From assembly GCA_017471465.1 (NCBI GenBank), contig JAFUTI010000024.1:1-64000 (forward strand): 64,000 bases of DNA, in the 5' to 3' direction. Of this stretch, positions 1-7,089 are shown piece after piece. The translations under genes and the position numbers were made by a program. The stretch comes from Prevotella sp. (GTDB lineage Bacteria; Bacteroidota; Bacteroidia; Bacteroidales; Bacteroidaceae). Below the pieces are notes generated by a model. It saw only the letters and a list, made by a program, of their open reading frames with translations, had not been told where the DNA came from and did no database searches. Every line of letters begins with the position of its first letter. The first letter of the stretch is position 1.

Positions 1-138
1 GCAGGGGAATAATGAACGGGTTGGTGAAGCGGTCCGTCATCTCCCTGCACCTTTAATAGAACGAAAAATAGTGTAAAATATTGGTGATGAGTGGGAGCCG
101 CAGGGCTTTAGCTTTTTCACCGCAGTGAAAATTAGTAC

Positions 139-267
139 AACAAAAGGAATATAATCATTAGAGAAGTGTGCGAACAGGGAGCAGGATTCAGACAACTGGC
201 CAGAATAACAGGGATAAGCTATGGAATTATCCAAAGAGTTGTAACAGATCAGAGAACCGTCCCCTGA
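139..267 (+). pseudogene. C-terminal remnant of a REP-associated (RAYT/IS200-like) transposase
   Basis: Frame 1 is open from just after a stop near 151 to a TGA at 265-267. Its last part reads as a helix-turn-helix tail, with the stretch GFRQLARITGISYGIIQRV. This matches the general pattern of the C-terminal DNA-binding tail of Y1-type RAYT transposases (RQLARLTGIS followed by I-Q-R). No catalytic HUH or Tyr motif is present, and the upstream frames contain stops, so this is a fragment, perhaps cut further by the window edge. The stop codon lies inside a 20-mer that recurs inverted at 1188-1207, as expected for a RAYT and its cognate REP. The family call rests on one short motif and is tentative. 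Confidence 0.5.
247..266 (+). repeat. REP-like 20-mer, left copy
   Basis: The 20-base word containing GAGAACCGTCCCC is repeated perfectly in reverse complement at 1188-1207. The two copies bracket the T9SS-tail gene and the truncated propeptide gene. GGGGACGGTTCT words are, from memory, common RAYT-associated repeats in several phyla; this was not searched. Confidence 0.75.
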
Positions 268-343
268 TCTACGCGAGTTGTTTCTTCCAATTTTTCTTTT
301 TACCTCCCAAACCTTGACGTGTAGTGCATTATTCTATGGAATT

Positions 344-375
344 TTTGGTAGTTAGGAAAATAGTTCGTATTTTTG
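344..375 (+). promoter_or_regulatory. Bacteroidota-type promoter for the 411-899 gene
   Basis: TTTG at 344-347, a 20-bp spacer and TATTTTTG at 368-375 match the phylum consensus (TTTG-N19-21-TAnnTTTG) exactly. The start codon at 411 would have a leader of about 30 bases. Confidence 0.7.
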
Positions 376-410
376 CGACATAAACATTAAAAACCTATTT
401 TTTTAAGCTT

Positions 411-899
411 ATGAAGCAGAGAATACTACTCCTATTGTTTCTGTTGGCATCTGTTGTCAGCATGCATACAGCTACAACGGCAGACACAGAGAACGCTATC
501 GTTGTCTATCAGAAGGACGGTCAGGTAGCGAAGTTTGCCTTTTTCGAAAAGCCCGTTGTGACCTATTCAGGCAACAACTTGGTGCTGACAACCACCAAGA
601 CAGCGGTACATTATCCCATCTATATGCTGCAGAAGGTAGTCATCGACGTGTCGGACGAGATTATCAACGACGTCGAGGAAGTGAAGCGCGAAGCCCAGTT
701 CCGTTTCAAGGGTGGCATGCTGGTCATCAGTGGTGGAGACCCAGGGTCAACCGTATACATATACGACATCAAAGGCGTGAAGGCCGGCCAATACGTGCTG
801 GACGGCGAGGGATGCGCCACGTTGCCACTACAACATCTGGGGCAACAGCTCTATATCGTCAAGACCACCCGTTTCACCTTTAAATTCCGTAAGTCATGA
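411..899 (+). CDS. Secreted protein with T9SS-like C-terminal tail
   Basis: This is a 162-residue protein with an N-terminal signal peptide (MKQR then a Leu-rich core, likely cut near Ala24). The last ~50 residues look like a type IX secretion sorting tail: VYIYDIKG, a glycine turn, a PLQHLG segment, then LYIVKTTRFTFKFRKS, the usual pattern of beta strands ending in basic residues. The middle (residues 28-110) has no motif I recognise. The gene overlaps the next one by 4 bases (ATGA), so the two are translationally coupled. Small tail-bearing proteins beside streptopain-type propeptides are familiar in Prevotella. The function is unknown; a role with the neighbouring C10 protease is inferred only from position. 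Confidence 0.65.
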   Translation: MKQRILLLLFLLASVVSMHTATTADTENAIVVYQKDGQVAKFAFFEKPVVTYSGNNLVLTTTKTAVHYPIYMLQKVVIDVSDEIINDVEEVKREAQFRFKGGMLVISGGDPGSTVYIYDIKGVKAGQYVLDGEGCATLPLQHLGQQLYIVKTTRFTFKFRKS

Positions 900-1186
900 A
901 GAAGATTTTCTCGCTCCTCATAGTCGCATTGTTTGCGACAACCAGTGTGTTGGCTGATGACATCAATGTCGAGCAGGCTTTGCAGATTGCTGGCAAGTTT
1001 GCCAAGAATCCCGCAACGCAACAGCTGTCGAAGCGCAGAGCGCCTATGGCTGAGGTCACACCTACGCTAGCTCATACGCTGAAGTCGAAGGTAGCTGACA
1101 AGGATAATGCTTATGTTGTCAATCTGGGCAATGACCAGGGCTTTGTCATCGTGTCTGGCGAGAGCGGTACGGGCGACAATAAATGA
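896..1186 (+). pseudogene. Truncated C10 (streptopain-type) peptidase, propeptide only
   Basis: This is a 96-residue product with a clear signal peptide (MKKIFSLLIVALFATTSVLA). Residues 22-90 resemble the Spi/streptopain propeptide: a helix with A-x-x-I-A-G-K-F, a K-R-R-A-P segment, and the strand YVVNLGNDQGFVIVSG. Full C10 peptidases are several hundred residues longer and carry a Cys-His protease domain, which is absent here. The frame ends at a TGA directly before the inverted REP-like 20-mer at 1188, so the catalytic part was probably lost at that junction. A free-standing inhibitor-like propeptide is the alternative reading. Confidence 0.6.
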
Positions 1187-1187
1187 C

Positions 1188-1207
1188 CAGGGGACGGTTC
1201 TCTGATC
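1188..1207 (-). repeat. REP-like 20-mer, right (inverted) copy
   Basis: This is a perfect reverse complement of 247-266. It begins two bases after the stop of the truncated propeptide gene. Confidence 0.75.
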
Positions 1208-1301
1208 ACTTTTCTTGGGTAAAATTTTGATGATAAAGAAAATGTCACACTAGTGACATAAAAATATAGGATAAATTTAACAAAAGAAGAAATAAAATAT
1301 T

Positions 1302-1719
1302 ATGAGAAGATTGTTGACTTTGGTGATGATGCTGAGTTGCATTGCCGTGATTCAGAAGATGGGTCAGCGACATACACATATGCTAAAAAATCAAATTATC
1401 CGCTTATCCTACACCCGCTACTGATTATCAGGGAGTTAGCGCGAAATTATCCGCTAATTATCCTACACCTAAATGCGAAAAACGGGTTTATCGCAAGGTC
1501 TGCGAATTTGAATATTCATATTCTGATATGTTAGGATATATCAACAGAACTGTCGATGCCATCTACTGCATTGAAAATTCTGTTATACGAAGAAAGCAAA
1601 CCCTTGAACGTTGGAAGAAATGGCATATGGCAAATACAGGTCATTGGTATTATGCCTATTCTATTGATGGCAATAGCATAACGATACATGATGCATACCA
1701 TGAACAGAACATGAAGTAA
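1302..1719 (+). pseudogene. Broken gene of unknown family, interrupted by a repeat
   Basis: An ATG at 1302 opens 40 codons with a signal-peptide-like start (MRRLLTLVMMLSCIAV) and stops at 1422 inside the left arm of an inverted repeat. A second frame at 1528-1719 encodes 63 residues ending with GHWYYAYSIDGNSITIHDAY, which looks like the end of a soluble domain. The two pieces are in different frames and may be the start and end of one secreted protein split by the repeat. GHW..YSIDGN..TIHDA is loosely reminiscent of a papain-like or C39 peptidase His region, but too little remains to call it. Confidence 0.35.
1394..1469 (+). repeat. Inverted repeat, left arm
   Basis: This 76-base arm contains ATTATCCGCTTATCC, CACCCGCTACTGA, ATCAGGGAGTTAGCGCG and AATTATCCTACACC. 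It pairs with 1915-2001 with two substitutions and one 12-base insertion in the right arm. It also contains a direct repeat of AATTATCCGCT. Confidence 0.8.
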
Positions 1720-1756
1720 AATTTTTTTTAGCTCATTCTATGGCGCCGGCAAATCA

Positions 1757-1830
1757 ACCGTCCGACGGCCTCGGACAAAAATCCGACAAGGGCGGACAAA
1801 AGTCCGAACGGCGCGGACTCCCAGCGAACA
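1757..1830. repeat. Cluster of alternating TCCGA / CGGAC words
   Basis: Short G+C-rich words (GTCCGA, TCGGAC, TCCGAC, GCGGAC, GTCCGA, GCGGAC) alternate in orientation, separated by A-runs such as CAAAAAT and CAAAAGT. They can fold into several small hairpins. The next 80 bases repeat CTGTAGT twice or more (1833, 1873, 1890). This lies between the two arms of the inverted repeat. No coding potential was seen. Confidence 0.55.
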
Positions 1831-1914
1831 GACTGTAGTGCTAAGGCAAAATGACCGTTCGCGTCCGACCAACTGTAGTCCTTAAGTCCTGTAGTCCGCT
1901 GCAATTTCTGAAAT

Positions 1915-2001
1915 GGTGTAGGATAATTGGCGGATAATGAGCGGATAATTTCGCGCTAACTCCCTGATATTCAGTAGCGGGTGCAGGATAAGCGGATAAT
2001 T
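1915..2001 (-). repeat. Inverted repeat, right arm
   Basis: This is the reverse complement of the arm at 1394-1469, 87 bases long because of an extra GGCGGATAATGA-type unit near 1929-1940. It ends about 27 bases before the stop of the next (minus-strand) gene and may serve in its 3' region. Confidence 0.8.
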
Positions 2002-2027
2002 CGTTTTTTTTGAGCGTTTAGAACTGG

Positions 2028-3695
2028 TCAATGTGAGTATTTCTCAATCAGGTCGTTGGCCTGCGGATCACCAAGTTCTTTGGCACGTTGCAGGTTCTTG
2101 ACGCCTTCGACTTTATTACCCTTTAGACATTGGGCAATGCCGAGGAAGAGGTAGCCGTCGCTGTAGTCAGGAGCAACGCGGATGCACTCGTTAGCCGTCG
2201 CGATGGCTTCGTCGTAAAGACCGACGCGAACCTGCAGCGAGGCCTTCTCGGCATAGTAGAGATCGTACTCAGGCTGCATCTTGATAGCCTGGTCGATATC
2301 GTTGAGGGCCTGCTGGTACAGACGTCCGCCGACTTCTGCCTGGAAGCGCAGGTAGTAGAAATTGGCATTGACGGTCGCTTGCATCAGTTTCTCGTAGTCA
2401 TTCAAGTCGGTAGTGGCCTGACGGAATTTGCCAGCTTCGAGCAGGGCCTGTGCACGCATCATCAGATAGGGGGCTGCCTCCTTCAGATAAGGCTTGCTGA
2501 ACATTGCCACACAGCTGTCGAGCAGGGCGAGCTGGCCGATGGTGTCGTTCAGAGCGGCCTTGCAGCGTGACGCTTCGTAGAAGAGTCCGGCAGAACGCAG
2601 TTCGCTGCCCGTGATAGTGGTGTAGATGTCGCTGGCTTCGGCATATTTCTTCTGTGCGTAGAGGATGACGGCCTGCTGCTGGCGATATACGGGTATGGGA
2701 TTAATGCGTTCAGCAGTACGTGCCTCCTCCAAAGCCTTATCCAATGACCAGCCGTCGTAGGGGTCGTTGGACATGTAGAGCTCTTTCTGGTAGATTAGTT
2801 TGGAGTAGGTGAAATGGACTTCATCTTTCTTATCCGCTACGCGAATGGCTTTTTCCATGTCGGCAGCAGCTTCGGCAAAGTGTTTGTTTGCGGCAGCTCT
2901 CTCTGCACGGTAGGTGTAGCCGTCGGGGGAGTCGGGGAAGCGGGCGATGAAATCGGTGAGAATCTGGTCGTAGGCTGCGGAGTCGAGTGAACCTTGTGCC
3001 ATGTAGAGTGTCAGAATTGCCTGTTCAAGACTTTGAGGCAGGTCTTTTTTGATATAGGTGCTGCGTAGCGTGCGATCGTTGATACTCAGGCCGTTGATGG
3101 ACAATGAGTCGGCAAAGCGTGCGCTGACGGCATAGCTTAGTGTGTCGTCCTGACGGTAGGGCTGCTGCATCAGACCGAGGACCTCGCCAGCTTCGTTCAT
3201 CAGCGGACAGCTGGCAGTGCCCCCGGGCATGTTCAGTGCTACGGTATAGTAGGCATAGCCCTGACGGAATGTCTCGGCTTTTCGAATGGAGCCTTGAGGT
3301 ACGTTTTTTACCTCATGATAAGGCAGTAACCACACCTGATCATCAGCTGACGCATTAGTAGCAGCAATCGTCAGGGGAACAGTCTTCTTGGTATCGACTC
3401 GGAAGCGGGCCACGTCGTAGGTGTCGTTGGCACCTAACATACAAGCCACGGGCAACTCGCGTCCCAGGGCATCGATGACAACGGCTCTGTAGGCTCCTTT
3501 GAAGGGGGTAAAGCTGCTGACGGCCTCTCCCTGCTCTCCGGTGAAGAAGCCGCAGGAACTGGCCAGAAGCGACCCCTTGTCGTCGAATGTCTTGAGCATG
3601 AATACTGACTTCGAGGCTTTCTTCACCCACGAAGGTTGCGCTGTGACAGCAACGGCTACGAGCAGCGCCATTATGATGGTATAGACTCTATTCAT
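2028..3695 (-). CDS. Secreted degenerate trypsin-like domain plus TPR repeats
   Basis: This 555-residue protein has a signal peptide (MNRVYTIIMALLVAVAVTAQ). Residues 25-200 follow the fold pattern of a trypsin-like peptidase (CGFFTGEQG, then NDTYDVARFRVD, then GGTASCPLMNEAGEVLGLM). The catalytic His position reads SSFTPFKG, and the usual GNSGGPL reads GTASCPL, so His and Ser are missing and it is probably inactive. From about residue 225 to the end there are TPR-like helical repeats (FPDSPDGYTYRAERAAANKH; YDLYYAEKASLQVRVGLYDE). It is last in the dnaN-recN operon and overlaps recN by 4 bases. A periplasmic or surface scaffold role is likely; the target is unknown. Confidence 0.7.
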   Translation of the reverse strand: MNRVYTIIMALLVAVAVTAQPSWVKKASKSVFMLKTFDDKGSLLASSCGFFTGEQGEAVSSFTPFKGAYRAVVIDALGRELPVACMLGANDTYDVARFRVDTKKTVPLTIAATNASADDQVWLLPYHEVKNVPQGSIRKAETFRQGYAYYTVALNMPGGTASCPLMNEAGEVLGLMQQPYRQDDTLSYAVSARFADSLSINGLSINDRTLRSTYIKKDLPQSLEQAILTLYMAQGSLDSAAYDQILTDFIARFPDSPDGYTYRAERAAANKHFAEAAADMEKAIRVADKKDEVHFTYSKLIYQKELYMSNDPYDGWSLDKALEEARTAERINPIPVYRQQQAVILYAQKKYAEASDIYTTITGSELRSAGLFYEASRCKAALNDTIGQLALLDSCVAMFSKPYLKEAAPYLMMRAQALLEAGKFRQATTDLNDYEKLMQATVNANFYYLRFQAEVGGRLYQQALNDIDQAIKMQPEYDLYYAEKASLQVRVGLYDEAIATANECIRVAPDYSDGYLFLGIAQCLKGNKVEGVKNLQRAKELGDPQANDLIEKYSH

Positions 3696-5350
3696 AATTT
3701 TAGCAGTTCTTTTGCGTTCTGGATGGCAGCGGCTGTGACGTCGCTACCGCTCAACATTTGTGCTATCTCGTTCACGCGCTCCTCAGCAGTCAGTTCTGTC
3801 ATCGTACTTGTCGTACCGTTCTCGGTCTCTGTCTTCGACACCTTGTAATGACTGGTGCCGAGGGCAGCAATCTGTGGCAGATGGGTGATGCTGATGACCT
3901 GGCGGTCGTGACTGCCCATCTCCTGCATCAGCTGGGCCATCTGCTCGGCCACGCGTCCGCTGACGCCGGTGTCAATCTCGTCGAAGATAATCGTCGGCAA
4001 CTTGACGGCACCGCTGATCATCACCTTCAGCGACAGCATGACACGAGCTATCTCACCGCCCGAAGCCACCTGTGACACGGGTTGGAGTGGGGTGGAGGTG
4101 TTGGCCGAGAAGAGGAACGACACACGGTCGTGTCCGCTCCGCGACAGTTCGGTCGGCTCGATGGTGATGGCAAAGCGTACGTGGGGCATCCCTAACGGCA
4201 CGAGCCGTTGCTGCATCTCCTTCTCTATCTGTCGGGCGGCTTTCGTGCGCTGACGGGTCAGGACGTCGGCCTGCTGTTGGCTTTTGGCTCTTAGCTGTTG
4301 GCACTTGGCTTCTAACTCTTCCAGGGCTTCGTCGCTATTCTCGACGGCAGCGAGTTTCTTTCCGATGTCGTCACGGAGAACGATGAGTTCGGCAACACTG
4401 TCTACATGGTATTTCTTCTGAAGGTCGTAGATGCGGTCGAGTCGTGCGTTGACGGCATCGAGCTCGGCGGGGTCGAAGTCGACATCCTCCAAGAGGCTGC
4501 TGACCTCCTGTGCGACATCTTTCAATTCAATATAGGTTGTATCGATGCGTTCGCCCAACTCTGCGGCTGGAGGAAACACGCGGCTGATGCCCTTGAGGGC
4601 ACTGGCGGCATTGCGCAGCGACGTGACGACACCCGTCTGTTCGGCTTGCAATGCGTTATCAGTCTCGTAGAGCGCACTCTTGATATCCTCAGCGTGGGTC
4701 ATCGTCTCGCTTTGCTGTTCCAGCTCCTCCTGCTCACCGTCAGTCAGGCGGGCTTCACAGAGTTCGTTGTACTGGAAACTGAGGAAGTCGGCCTGTTGGC
4801 GGTTCTGCCCGATGCTGTCCTTCAGCTCCTGCAACTGGCGCTGAGCCTCGTGGAAATCGTTGAAGGTCTGTCGATAGGCCTCCTGTTCGCGTGCATCGTC
4901 AGCAATGATGTCCACCACCGACAACTGGAAGTCCTGTTTCTGCAGCAACAGGTTCTGGTGCTGAGAGTGTACGTCAACCAGCTGTTCGCCCAGTTCTTTA
5001 AGCGTAGACAGTGCTACCGGTGTGTCGTTGATGAAGGCACGGCTCTTGCCGGCGGCAGTCAGTTCGCGACGGATAATGGTGTCCGTAGCGTCATATTCTA
5101 TGTCGTTGGCCTTGAAGAACGGCTCCATCTGATAGCGCGAGAGGTCGAAGTGTGCCTCGACCACGCATTTCTCAGCTCCCTGCTTGATGGTCTTCGAGTC
5201 AGCCCGTTGTCCCAGGAGCAGGGCGATGGCGCCAAGGATGATGCTCTTGCCCGCACCTGTCTCGCCGGTGATGACCGAAAAGCCAGGGTGCAGTTGTATG
5301 TCGAGCGTATCAATAAGTGTGAAGTTCCTGATGTATAGCTTTTGAAGCAT
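3692..5350 (-). CDS. recN: DNA repair protein RecN
   Basis: RecN is an SMC-like ATPase of double-strand break repair that acts with RecA on DNA ends. The 552 residues fit the family. Walker A is GETGAGKS at residues 29-36. The long middle region is rich in Glu, Gln, Leu and Arg and forms the coiled coil. The signature and Walker B lie near the C-terminus (QVASGGEIARVMLSLK, then TIIFDEIDTGVSG, then the STHLPQ-type ISITHLPQIAALG). It lies 9 bases after porD and overlaps the TPR gene by 4 bases, so it is part of the dnaN operon. No SOS box could be recognised. Confidence 0.96.
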   Translation of the reverse strand: MLQKLYIRNFTLIDTLDIQLHPGFSVITGETGAGKSIILGAIALLLGQRADSKTIKQGAEKCVVEAHFDLSRYQMEPFFKANDIEYDATDTIIRRELTAAGKSRAFINDTPVALSTLKELGEQLVDVHSQHQNLLLQKQDFQLSVVDIIADDAREQEAYRQTFNDFHEAQRQLQELKDSIGQNRQQADFLSFQYNELCEARLTDGEQEELEQQSETMTHAEDIKSALYETDNALQAEQTGVVTSLRNAASALKGISRVFPPAAELGERIDTTYIELKDVAQEVSSLLEDVDFDPAELDAVNARLDRIYDLQKKYHVDSVAELIVLRDDIGKKLAAVENSDEALEELEAKCQQLRAKSQQQADVLTRQRTKAARQIEKEMQQRLVPLGMPHVRFAITIEPTELSRSGHDRVSFLFSANTSTPLQPVSQVASGGEIARVMLSLKVMISGAVKLPTIIFDEIDTGVSGRVAEQMAQLMQEMGSHDRQVISITHLPQIAALGTSHYKVSKTETENGTTSTMTELTAEERVNEIAQMLSGSDVTAAAIQNAKELLKL

Positions 5351-5359
5351 GGCAGTTGA

Positions 5360-6268
5360 TTACTGTTTGATTTTCTCCCAGGTATTGTTCTGTGAGGCAT
5401 TAATACTGAAGAGAATGTCGTAGACGGCTTCCTTCTCCTTCTGCGTGCCCTTACCTTTATATATATTAGCCAGCTCGTCCTTCTTGTAGTCCGTCCATAT
5501 CTGGGGCAGCAGACTCAGGGGCTTGTCCTCGTGAGCCTTCTTTAACCCTGTTTCTAAAGCTGTCGTCACCTCCGTGCGGCCGCGCTCCACATTGGTGGCC
5601 ATCTCGTCGAGTCCCTTGCGGTAGTAGTCGTACTGTAACTGGCGGAAGGCCTTCATGGCCTCATCCAGGTAGTCGTTGATGATGGCAAAGCGGTTGCGCG
5701 AGTCCTCGAACGATTTCCATCCCGGGAATCCCAAGTCCTGGGCATTGTTCACCAGGTACATACAGCGTTGCAGCACGTCAGTGCCACCCAAGGGGGAGAA
5801 GGTGTCGAGGTCGAGACCGATGATGAGGTAGGCGTAATAGGCAAAGAGAGCTGTCAGCTGGTTGTCGACGGTCTCGTCGGTGAAGTTCAGCTGGTCGAAC
5901 TGTGCAAACTGGAACTGGAACTGCTTGTCGGTGTTGTTGTAGATAGTCGTTGTGTAAGCAGAGTTCCATACAGGACGGTTGGCCTGGATGATGGCCGTAC
6001 ATTCGAAGCGGTTCTCGGCCTGCACGTACTTGTCGACAGTAATGTTGAAGTTGCACTGTATGCGCTCGTTCTGCTGAAACTGCAATGCCGTCCACTGGCG
6101 CTCGTTGACAAACTGCTCAAGCGTCTGTTTCAGGTTCTCAAAGACTGAGGCATCGGTGCCTTGAATCTTGGAGTGGTTGATGTTAATCTTTGCCTCCAGT
6201 TCCTGAGTACTAGCCACGTGAGCTACAAGAAGAAGCGCAAGAGTGAGAACAGTTTTCCTAATCATCAC
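5360..6268 (-). CDS. porD: Type IX secretion system protein PorD (DUF4835)
   Basis: This is a 302-residue protein with a signal peptide (MMIRKTVLTLALLLVAHVAS). It matches the DUF4835/PorD family in order: an N-terminal strand ELEAKININHSKIQGTD, a VNERQWT segment, QANRPVWNSAY, then YAYLIIGLDLDTFSPLGG, and a C-terminal helical part ending NTWEKIKQ. PorD is a periplasmic or outer-membrane-associated protein of the T9SS, which exports proteins bearing C-terminal tails such as the one at 411-899. The start overlaps the end of the exonuclease gene by 4 bases. In relatives this gene also sits next to recN, often with coaBC between the neighbours; coaBC is absent here. Confidence 0.85.
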   Translation of the reverse strand: MMIRKTVLTLALLLVAHVASTQELEAKININHSKIQGTDASVFENLKQTLEQFVNERQWTALQFQQNERIQCNFNITVDKYVQAENRFECTAIIQANRPVWNSAYTTTIYNNTDKQFQFQFAQFDQLNFTDETVDNQLTALFAYYAYLIIGLDLDTFSPLGGTDVLQRCMYLVNNAQDLGFPGWKSFEDSRNRFAIINDYLDEAMKAFRQLQYDYYRKGLDEMATNVERGRTEVTTALETGLKKAHEDKPLSLLPQIWTDYKKDELANIYKGKGTQKEKEAVYDILFSINASQNNTWEKIKQ

Positions 6269-7083
6269 TTGTTCATAGTGGCTTCCCGCAGTCTTATACG
6301 TGTCAGCACTTGTTTCGTGTTGTAGGTAAAGTCACCTGCTAGTATCCAACTATAGTAACCAGGGTCAAAGCGCAGGACGTCGGCAACCGGTTTGCCTTTA
6401 TGTTTGCCAAAGTTAAACACTTCTGTACGCTGACCGTTGACGTCTTGCCACACGATACGTCCGGCAAAGTCGACATTGTCGTTCTGCTTTGAGAATTCTG
6501 CCAACTTGTCCATATCGTTCTCCAGCACTTTCTCAGGATCCTCGTTAGCGCCAGGGGCATACTTGTCGAGTTCGCCCATCAGCACGCGGTAAGTGGCTTC
6601 AGTGTCCTGGTCGGCACGATGGGCTTCAAAGTCATCCTCCATCTTACGGCCGCAGTAAAACTTGTAAGCTGCTGCCAGATTGCGGCGTTCCATCTTGTGA
6701 AAAATGGTCTGTGCGTCAATCAATCGACATTTGGAGAAATCAAAGTCGATGCCAGCACGTAGAAACTCCTCAGCTAGCAAGGGTACATCAAAATGGTTGG
6801 AGTTGAAACCAGCAATGTCGCTTCCTGAGAAAACTTCGTTAAGCTTACTTCCAAGCTGTTTGAATGTGGGTTTGTCTTTCACGTCATCAGCACCAATACC
6901 CGTCAGCTGGGTGATAAATGGGTCGATAGGACACTCAGGATTAATAATCTCGTTGCCACGCTCCTCGCGGCCATCAGGATATACTTTAATATAAGATATT
7001 TGGATGACACGGTCTTTTACCAAGTCCAATCCCGTAGTTTCCAAATCGAAAATGACCAGAGGCTTCGTCAGATTAAGTTTCAT
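6265..7083 (-). CDS. DnaQ-like 3'-5' exonuclease (DEDDh) with extra C-terminal domain
   Basis: This 272-residue protein starts with Exo I (IFDLETTGLD; D13 and E15 are metal ligands). It continues with the Exo II region (GFNSNHFDVPLLAEEF) and the DEDDh His (HRADQDTEATY). Residues 200-272 form a small extra domain (FNFGKHKGKPVADV, then PGYYSWIL) like that found after several RNase T/ExoX-type exonucleases. It begins 6 bases after dnaN, which fits a proofreading or repair exonuclease working with the sliding clamp. The true PolC/DnaQ partner of the replicase cannot be decided from sequence alone. Confidence 0.88.
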   Translation of the reverse strand: MKLNLTKPLVIFDLETTGLDLVKDRVIQISYIKVYPDGREERGNEIINPECPIDPFITQLTGIGADDVKDKPTFKQLGSKLNEVFSGSDIAGFNSNHFDVPLLAEEFLRAGIDFDFSKCRLIDAQTIFHKMERRNLAAAYKFYCGRKMEDDFEAHRADQDTEATYRVLMGELDKYAPGANEDPEKVLENDMDKLAEFSKQNDNVDFAGRIVWQDVNGQRTEVFNFGKHKGKPVADVLRFDPGYYSWILAGDFTYNTKQVLTRIRLREATMNK

Positions 7084-7089
7084 TGTCTA

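Noticed and set aside
37-234. Open frame of 65 codons on the minus strand
   Set aside because: No family features or promoter; it overlaps the RAYT-like tail on the other strand and decayed sequence.
2079-2095. TTTGGCACGTTGCAGG inside the TPR gene as a sigma-54 site
   Set aside because: GG-to-GC spacing is too short and it lies in coding sequence.
4406-5338. 310-codon plus-strand open frame opposite recN
   Set aside because: Exact shadow of recN with composition from reversed codons; recN motifs are complete.
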